From positions 1 to 64,000 of the forward strand of contig CAIVDU010000069.1 of NCBI GenBank assembly GCA_903904815.1: DNA of 64,000 nucleotides, given 5' to 3'. A program made the translations under genes and the position numbers. Shown here piece after piece: positions 58,789-64,000 of this stretch. The DNA comes from an uncultured Armatimonadota bacterium. GTDB lineage: Bacteria; Armatimonadota; Fimbriimonadia; Fimbriimonadales; Fimbriimonadaceae. The notes under the pieces were generated by a model that searched no databases, was not told the DNA's origin, and saw only the letters and a list, made by a program, of their open reading frames with translations. Numbering within the stretch: the stretch's first letter is position 1; every line of letters starts with the position of its first letter.

Positions 58789-60302
58789 TGAGCGGGGAGT
58801 TTCACGGTGACTGCGGTGCCCTTGCCCAAAGCGCTCTGAAATTGAATGGTTCCCTGATGAATTCGGACAATCTCGTTGACAATCGCGAGTCCCAACCCGG
58901 TCCCTCCATCGTCGCGTGACCTCGATTCGTCGGCGCGAAAGAATCGTTGGCCGAGCTTCGTAAGATGATCGGGCGCGATCCCGCAACCATTGTCAGCCAC
59001 GACAATTTGCGTCACTTCGTGGTCAATTCCAACTGAAATCTGGACCCGCCCAGACTCCGGGGTGTGTCGCCGAGCATTGCTAAGGAGGTTCGTGAACAAT
59101 CGGACGAGTTCCTGCTCATTGCCCCATAGGGTCGCCTCAGCCGAAATCGTCCCAAGCGTAACCGGGGCGCCATGGAGATGGGACACACTCGCCTTTGCCC
59201 TCTCCAAAACCTCAATGGCCAGCACCTCTTGACGGTCCGCGCCAAGCGCCCCAGAATCTGCCTTTGCCAAATACAGAAGATCTTGCACAAGCTTCACCAT
59301 GCCGTCCGCCGCCTGGTTAATCTCGGTGAATGCCTCTCGTGATCGGTCATCGATGCGGGGCCCGGCGAGCGCCATGCTCGTGGTCCCTTTTATGACGGTC
59401 AGGGGAGTTTTTAGCTCATGCGAAGCATCTGCCGTGAACCGCCGCTGCTGCTCAAGCGCCGCCTTTTGTCTTTCAAATGCCTCTTCTAGGCGCGAGAACA
59501 GGCTATTGAACGTGCCCGCAAGGTCGGCAAACTCATCGTTTCCGTCGACAGGAAGACGGCGAGAGAGGTCATCCTCTCCCATCTTCTCCGCCGCGATTGC
59601 AAACTTGCTCACCCTGCCCAACACTCTTCGCGTGAGGAATGTCGCGCCCAACCATGCGCCGAGAACTCCGATGGGAATGAGGGCAAGAAGCCCGCGATCA
59701 AGGGCTCCCGTCGCCAAGTTGAGGTCTGAAAGTGGGTAGGCAGCCTGAACCACTGGAATTGATTGAATGCCGAGCCGACGCCTTAATCGTCGGGTGGCAA
59801 CTCGATACGGCTCACCGTCAAACGTGACCGTGGTCACGAGCGCCGAGTGTTCATCGGCCGCTTTGAGCGCCGCCGGGTCGAACGGCTTGAAGGTGTTTCC
59901 GGGCTGGAGAGCTACCCCGTCCACCGAGTAAACGCGGGGGCGTCGAACGTCCATTCCCTGAGCCGGAGGGCGACCCCGTCCAAACCCGAATGGATCCCCG
60001 TCCGGACCCTCTGGTCCACGTTGTTCGGGCGTGATGGCGTCGGAACCTGGACCTTCCTGTCCTAGTTCGTTAGGAAGATTGCCAGGAGCATCTGAGTTTT
60101 CGAGACCATCCGGCAAACGCCTCGGGGGCGGCGGTCCACCGGGAGGCGGTTTGACTCTCTCCGTCAGTTCTGAATCGACGGAATGTAAGGCGTAGCGATA
60201 GGCAGCAAAGTGAGTCGCCAGCCCTAATACGGCCAGGAGAACCGCGAGCGTGAGCGTATTCCACGCGATCAGTTGACGCCTTAGCGAGGAGCGCTTGCTC
60301 AA
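58785..60302 (-). CDS. Membrane sensor histidine kinase with Pro/Gly-rich periplasmic domain (505 aa)
   Basis: HAMP-type sensor kinase. The first membrane helix is NTLTLAVLLAVLGLATHFAA; then a periplasmic region of about 150 residues, rich in Pro/Gly (VKPPPGGPPPPRRLPDGLEN, PEGPDGDPFGFGRGRPPAQG); a second helix LLALIPIGVLGAWLGATFL; a HAMP linker; the phospho-acceptor His near residue 295 in DASHELKTPL; and the ATPase boxes LLSNARRHTPE (N), VADNGCGI (G1), RFFRADESRSRDDGGTGLGL (F/G2). It belongs to the EnvZ/OmpR-type class. The start is TTG at 60302, 8 nt after the response-regulator stop, with GAAGG upstream. Confidence 0.9.
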   Translation of the reverse strand: MSKRSSLRRQLIAWNTLTLAVLLAVLGLATHFAAYRYALHSVDSELTERVKPPPGGPPPPRRLPDGLENSDAPGNLPNELGQEGPGSDAITPEQRGPEGPDGDPFGFGRGRPPAQGMDVRRPRVYSVDGVALQPGNTFKPFDPAALKAADEHSALVTTVTFDGEPYRVATRRLRRRLGIQSIPVVQAAYPLSDLNLATGALDRGLLALIPIGVLGAWLGATFLTRRVLGRVSKFAIAAEKMGEDDLSRRLPVDGNDEFADLAGTFNSLFSRLEEAFERQKAALEQQRRFTADASHELKTPLTVIKGTTSMALAGPRIDDRSREAFTEINQAADGMVKLVQDLLYLAKADSGALGADRQEVLAIEVLERAKASVSHLHGAPVTLGTISAEATLWGNEQELVRLFTNLLSNARRHTPESGRVQISVGIDHEVTQIVVADNGCGIAPDHLTKLGQRFFRADESRSRDDGGTGLGLAIVNEIVRIHQGTIQFQSALGKGTAVTVKLPAH

Positions 60303-60310
60303 ACCTTCAC

Positions 60311-61000
60311 CTACAGAACCCCATTCTCCTGGGTTGGAGATTGAAGACTGTATCCGATGCCGTGAATGGTACGGATCAGTTTCTCTTCGTGCCCGGCGTC
60401 GATCTTCTTTCGGAGGGTTCCGATGTAGACGTCAACCATATTGGAATACGTCTCTTCATTCAGCCACACTCGTTCTTGAATCGTTTGACGGTCTAACACC
60501 CGGCCTTCGTTGCTCGCCAGCGCCTCCAGGAGTTCAAACTCGCGATGGCTCAACCGAATCTCCTCACCGCTCCTGGTCACTCGGCGGCCTACCGTGTCGA
60601 TTTCGAGATCACCGATGCGTATCAGTCGCGATCGGTGAACGCGTTCTCTCCTAGAAAGGGCTCGCAAACGGGCAAGAAGCTCTTTGAAGTCAAAAGGCTT
60701 GGGAAGATAGTCGTCAGCTCCCGCGTCTAGCCCCTTGACGCGATCATCGACAGAATCTCGCGCCGTAAGCATAAGAATGGGAGTTTGGTTCTTAGAAGAA
60801 CGGAGCCGATCACAAACCTGCCAACCATCCATCTTGGGAAGCATGAGATCCAGGATGATCACCCCGTACTCGTTCGCTTTGGCCAAGTCTAAGCCACGGG
60901 CGCCGTCACGGGCGACATCGACTTGATATCGCTCGCCTTCCAAGCCTCGACGGATCATCGTCGAGATGCCCGCATCGTCTTCAATCACCAATACTTTCAT
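60311..61000 (-). CDS. OmpR/PhoB-type response regulator (229 aa)
   Basis: Receiver domain at residues 1-115: acidic pair MKVLVIEDDAG, phosphoacceptor Asp in GVIILDLMLPKMDGWQV, Thr/Ser in PILMLTARDSVDD and Lys in YLPKPFDFKELLAR. The winged-helix DNA-binding domain follows (RVTRSGEEIRLSHREFELLE, LNEETYSNMVDVYIGTLRKK, IRTIHGIGYSL). It precedes the histidine kinase by 8 nt on the same strand, so they form a cognate pair. Regulated genes cannot be identified from the window. Confidence 0.92.
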   Translation of the reverse strand: MKVLVIEDDAGISTMIRRGLEGERYQVDVARDGARGLDLAKANEYGVIILDLMLPKMDGWQVCDRLRSSKNQTPILMLTARDSVDDRVKGLDAGADDYLPKPFDFKELLARLRALSRRERVHRSRLIRIGDLEIDTVGRRVTRSGEEIRLSHREFELLEALASNEGRVLDRQTIQERVWLNEETYSNMVDVYIGTLRKKIDAGHEEKLIRTIHGIGYSLQSPTQENGVL

Positions 61001-61083
61001 GGCACTTCACTCGATCATGGAAGCAGATCATGAGTCATTCATGAGTTTTCTATCCGAACTAGGACCACTCTCAGCGTAGGAAC

Positions 61084-62352
61084 TTACTTCTCGTCTATGA
61101 ACACCGTCTCGTCGAGAAACGGGTTGCGGAACTTGCCGGTCGGGTCGAATTCAGACGCCAATCTCCGAAAGTCTGGCATGCGGTCGTACAGTTCCCCGAG
61201 TCGGCCGCCTCGAATGGTGAAAAGCTTTCCCCAATGCGGACGTGCTTCGAAGGGAGCCAACTTTGCTTCGATCACCGGCAGGAGACGTCGGACGGAGTCC
61301 CAGTCCTGCTTCCACGTGAAGTGGATCGCCACACTATCGCGATGGTAGGCCGGACTGAGCCAAAGTTCGTCGGAGGAAATGGTTCTGACTTCCGTCACTT
61401 GGAGCAGTGGGGCAATCTGAGGGGCAAGGGAGGCCACCGTTCGAAGCGCGTCTACGATTCGCTCACGTGGGACGAAATATTCCGTTTGCAACTCTTCCCC
61501 ACTGCTTGGTGTGAAGTCGAGTCGAAAGTGTGGAAGACGCTCATGCCAGGGACCAGCAACTCCCATCTGTTCGGTGCAGTGGATCGCGGACAGGTCTCCG
61601 ATTGGGTGCCTGCCTCTGGTCGCCGCAACTGCTCCAAAGAACGGATTCGGGAGGGACGGATTCCCGCCAGGGCCTACTCGTCGTTTCACCCACACTTGAT
61701 TGAACCGGGACGTTTGCCAATCGGTAAACAGGCTGACGCTGTATCCACTCGCTTCGATCTCCTCAAAATGCTGCTCGACGGACTCCAATGGTAGCCATTC
61801 GAAGACCTGTTGTTCTACGGCAAACGTCGGCTCGATCGCCAGAGTCACCTCGGTGATAATCCCAAGCGCGCCAAGTCCAACCACCGCTCCGGAGAATCGA
61901 TCTGGATCGCTCTCCTGAGACAAGGCGACGATTTCTCCGTTCGACTGCACCAGTCGAATGCCACGAACTTGGGTCGATAAATTTCCAGAACCATTCCCGG
62001 AACCATGGGTGCCGGTGGCGCAGGCGCCTACGACGGAGATGTGGGGCAAGGACGCCAGGTTGTGGAGAGCAAACCCTCGCTCTTCCAGATAGCGCCCAAG
62101 CTCTCCGTAACGAACCCCTCCCTCCATGGTGACCGTCATCGCCTGGGTGTCGAGGCTCAGGATGCGATCCAGCCGCTCAGTCGAAATCAGGTCCTGTTCG
62201 GAGTCGGCGACCTCATTGAAGGAGTGACGGCTTCCGAGCGCCTTCACTTTGTTCGCCTGCCTGACGAGATCCTGAACCTGCTCGACGGTCTCAGGATGGT
62301 GGATGCGCTCCGCTCGATAGGTGTAATTGCCTGCCCAGTTCTTGAAGCTCAT
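61084..62352 (-). CDS. FAD-linked oxidase, alditol/xylitol oxidase-like (422 aa)
   Basis: VAO-family flavoenzyme like alditol oxidase of Streptomyces, which oxidises sugar alcohols at C1 with release of H2O2. The FAD domain begins NWAGNYTYRAERIHHPETVE and has KALGSRHSFNEVADSEQDLI, in which the His of GSRHSFN corresponds to the covalent FAD site. GELGRYLEERGFALHNLASL and PHISVVGACATGTHGSGNGS are typical blocks, and the C-terminus has ARPHWGKLF. A D-arabinono- or L-gulono-lactone oxidase is the alternative; the THGSG loop and HWGK favour alditol oxidase. The ATG at 62352 follows AGGA; a longer frame to 62448 is not convincing. Confidence 0.85.
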   Translation of the reverse strand: MSFKNWAGNYTYRAERIHHPETVEQVQDLVRQANKVKALGSRHSFNEVADSEQDLISTERLDRILSLDTQAMTVTMEGGVRYGELGRYLEERGFALHNLASLPHISVVGACATGTHGSGNGSGNLSTQVRGIRLVQSNGEIVALSQESDPDRFSGAVVGLGALGIITEVTLAIEPTFAVEQQVFEWLPLESVEQHFEEIEASGYSVSLFTDWQTSRFNQVWVKRRVGPGGNPSLPNPFFGAVAATRGRHPIGDLSAIHCTEQMGVAGPWHERLPHFRLDFTPSSGEELQTEYFVPRERIVDALRTVASLAPQIAPLLQVTEVRTISSDELWLSPAYHRDSVAIHFTWKQDWDSVRRLLPVIEAKLAPFEARPHWGKLFTIRGGRLGELYDRMPDFRRLASEFDPTGKFRNPFLDETVFIDEK

Positions 62353-62795
62353 ATTGATCCTGCCATTGGCGGTGAATTGTATCTGGAAATAGCCGGGACG
62401 TCTTGGACGATCATCGACGCCCACCCAATCCACTACTCCCAAGGCCACGAAAGAACAATCGATTTTCTAGGCGGAACAAGCACTCGTATTCACAAGAGGA
62501 CGTAATGCTAAGAACGATGACAAGCCCCGGCACTCTTACTCGGAGAGGCGTTAGCAAGGATTCTTGCGATCTTATTGTTAAGAACAGTATCACACCCCGT
62601 ATTTTTCTAAGTAATTCCTGCATGGGCTCCAACGATTCAGGTGTTCGTGGCCTCAGAAACTCCATGAGGAAAGCCGCACCCACTAACGCTCAAAGTCACA
62701 GGTTCAGTTTCTCTGAAACCCATAGTGTTCAATTTGAAGGACCTAATTCACATAAGTGAGGGCTCCTGCAAGAAGGGATATAGGCACACCGAAAT
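62353..62795. other. Intergenic stretch, divergent promoters, no gene recognised
   Basis: About 440 bases between the oxidase and the globin-coupled receptor. Short open frames lack protein-like composition. No strong hairpin or repeat seen; the segment at 62570-62620 is AT-richer and could hold promoters. Confidence 0.4.
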
Positions 62796-64000
62796 ATGAG
62801 TTATTGTCAAAGCTTCAGACTTGATGGTCCCGAACGCGCGAAGCGCCTCGCCTTGTTCCGCATCACGGACCAAGAGCGCCAAGTAGCTCGTGACCTAGAG
62901 TCAATTCTTGCTCCCAAGCTCGGTGAAATTACCGACTTCTTTTACGCCCATCTCGCCCAATACCCTGAAGCGCTCGCCATTATTGAAAGATCGGGGAGCA
63001 GTCTAGAGCGGCTCAAGAAGACTAATCCAATTTATTTAGGAGAGATCTTCAAGGGTGAATTCGACGAGTCCTACTTTGAAAGTCGCCTGATCATCGGTCA
63101 AGTCCATACCGAAATTGGCCTCTCCCCGGTTTGGTACTTCGGGGCCATGAGTGCATATTTCGACAGCATCATCCCCATCATCACCACCGCCTTGCGATTC
63201 AAGCCCAGGAAGTTAGCCACTACCTTGTCGACTTTGATGAAGGCCTTCAATCTCGATCAAGAGTTGATCATGGAGTCCTACAGCGAAAGCGGCTATGCAA
63301 GGGTTACCGAACTCGTTGAGGATGTCATAACCGCTCTTGCGTCCAGCACGAGCCAACTTGCTGTCTCGAACAGGTCGGCCGGTGAGTCGACGGCAGAGGT
63401 GAGCGGGGTTTGTGAACAGTTGGCCATCGCGTCGACCACGCAAGCCTCATCCGCGCAGTCGGTTGCGCAATCCATGGACTCCGTTGCACGAGCAAGTCAA
63501 ACCGTGGAGCAAGGCGCCTCGAGTCAAAAATCAGCCCTCAATAAGGCGGCCGCCGCCGCGCAACTGGTGCAGGATGAGATCGAGGGTATTAATAATCGAG
63601 CCAGTCTCGGCGACCAGATCCGCCTCAAAATCTCAGCAATGGACCGCCTTAAGACAAATATTTCGGACACCGCCGAGCGAGTTCAGGATATGAACTCTCG
63701 GTCAGTCGAAATTCAAAGCATCGTCGAGGCGATCAGCACCATCGCCGAACAGACCAACCTGCTTGCTCTGAATGCGGCGATCGAAGCCGCGCGTGCTGGA
63801 GAACATGGTCGCGGATTTGCGGTCGTAGCCGATGAGGTTCGGAAGCTCGCCGAAAATTCGGCGACGTCAGTTAAGGAAATTGGCAACTTAATCGCGGCTA
63901 TTCAGGTCGGCTCGCGCGATGCCGCTGCGTCCATGGCCAAGACAGTCAACGACGTATCTGAAGTCATCGAAGTGAGTTCAGAGGCGGCGGCCTGCCTAGA
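62796..64000 (+). CDS. Soluble globin-coupled methyl-accepting sensor (HemAT-like), 3' end outside the window
   Basis: Residues 1-170 form a sensor globin: [12 protein letters not shown] carries the distal Tyr position, and the proximal His104 is in [19 protein letters not shown], the hallmark of globin-coupled sensors. There is no membrane segment. The rest is a methyl-accepting chemotaxis signalling coiled coil with the conserved tip [20 protein letters not shown], followed by [18 protein letters not shown], which binds CheA/CheW. The frame is open for 401 codons to the window edge. ATG at 62796 has an AGAAGGG somewhat far upstream. It would sense O2 (or NO/CO) and steer motility or, in a non-motile cell, another Che-like pathway. 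Confidence 0.88.
   Translation, partial: MSYCQSFRLDGPERAKRLALFRITDQERQVARDLESILAPKLGEITDFFYAHLAQYPEALAIIERSGSSLERLKKTNPIYLGEIFKGEFDESYFESRLIIGQVHTEIGLSPVWYFGAMSAYFDSIIPIITTALRFKPRKLATTLSTLMKAFNLDQELIMESYSESGYARVTELVEDVITALASSTSQLAVSNRSAGESTAEVSGVCEQLAIASTTQASSAQSVAQSMDSVARASQTVEQGASSQKSALNKAAAAAQLVQDEIEGINNRASLGDQIRLKISAMDRLKTNISDTAERVQDMNSRSVEIQSIVEAISTIAEQTNLLALNAAIEAARAGEHGRGFAVVADEVRKLAENSATSVKEIGNLIAAIQVGSRDAAASMAKTVNDVSEVIEVSSEAAACL

Noticed and set aside
1-64000. CRISPR arrays, prophage, integrases, restriction or other defence islands
   Set aside because: No regularly spaced repeats, no cas, phage, integrase, methyltransferase-endonuclease or toxin-antitoxin genes were seen in any part of the window.

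Overview
The window reads as a chromosomal segment of a free-living, Gram-negative-type bacterium, most probably from Armatimonadota (Fimbriimonadia). The best pointer is a type IV pilin-like protein (24130-24990) whose leader continues into [18 protein letters not shown] and which carries an H-X9-DG motif. Large VPS10/BNR propeller proteins, PA14-tipped secreted propellers and a DNA of moderately high GC fit the same origin. This placement is inference from sequence style, not from a marker gene; no rRNA, tRNA, CRISPR array, prophage, integrase or insertion sequence was seen.

Layout. 1-2337: the end of a secreted VPS10/BNR propeller protein. 2449-5639: a LolD/FtsX-type ABC exporter pair. 5682-12502: a c-di-GMP phosphodiesterase (EAL), an AHSA1-type START protein, an unknown protein, a GNAT enzyme, a YdbS/YdbT-like pair of bacterial PH-domain membrane proteins and a small membrane protein. 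12593-14134: a two-gene small membrane/cysteine protein unit and a decayed methyltransferase. 14135-24042: a secreted or hydrolytic block (second VPS10/BNR protein, S10 carboxypeptidase, unknown propeller, archaemetzincin, GH125 mannosidase, glycerophosphodiesterase, lipoprotein). 24130-27629: pseudopilin, GntR/LacI-type regulator and a NahK-like sugar kinase. 27715-39951: an ankyrin/haem-motif/toroid fusion, epimerase, PhyH dioxygenase, esterase, RhaD-like aldolase, PA14 propeller, transglutaminase-like protein and a flavodoxin. 40555-44593: tandem universal stress protein, then an xdhC-mocA-class III cyclase-small protein run. 44716-49771: ABC exporter with kynureninase, creatininase-family hydrolase, ribose-type permease. 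49859-54904: M16 protease, membrane protein, degenerate PII protein, a second GntR/LacI regulator. 55201-64000: ClC transporter with an ArsR regulator, GAF-PAS-GGDEF diguanylate cyclase, OmpR-type two-component pair, alditol oxidase-like flavoenzyme and the start of a soluble globin-coupled chemoreceptor.

How it works together. Much of the content is scavenging: exported hydrolases and propellers, mannosidase, sugar kinase, aldolase and alditol oxidase. A second theme is second messengers: GGDEF, EAL, class III nucleotide cyclase, PII and a haem-based sensor are all within 60 kb, although none sits in an operon with an obvious target.

Sequence-level features that go beyond gene calls are (i) a recurring TANNNT/CANNNT hexamer 6-8 nt before the start codon of nine genes, which suggests leaderless transcription; (ii) a dispersed element of about 100 bp with inverted-repeat ends present twice, at 19059 and 30681; (iii) an ArsR operator that contains both the -10 box and the start codon; and (iv) two TTG starts overlapping the preceding stop codon (TTGA). 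No single locus stands out as a clear new system. The most unusual coding content is the ankyrin-CxxCH-toroid protein, the PII/membrane-protein pair and the cyclase embedded with xdhC and mocA.
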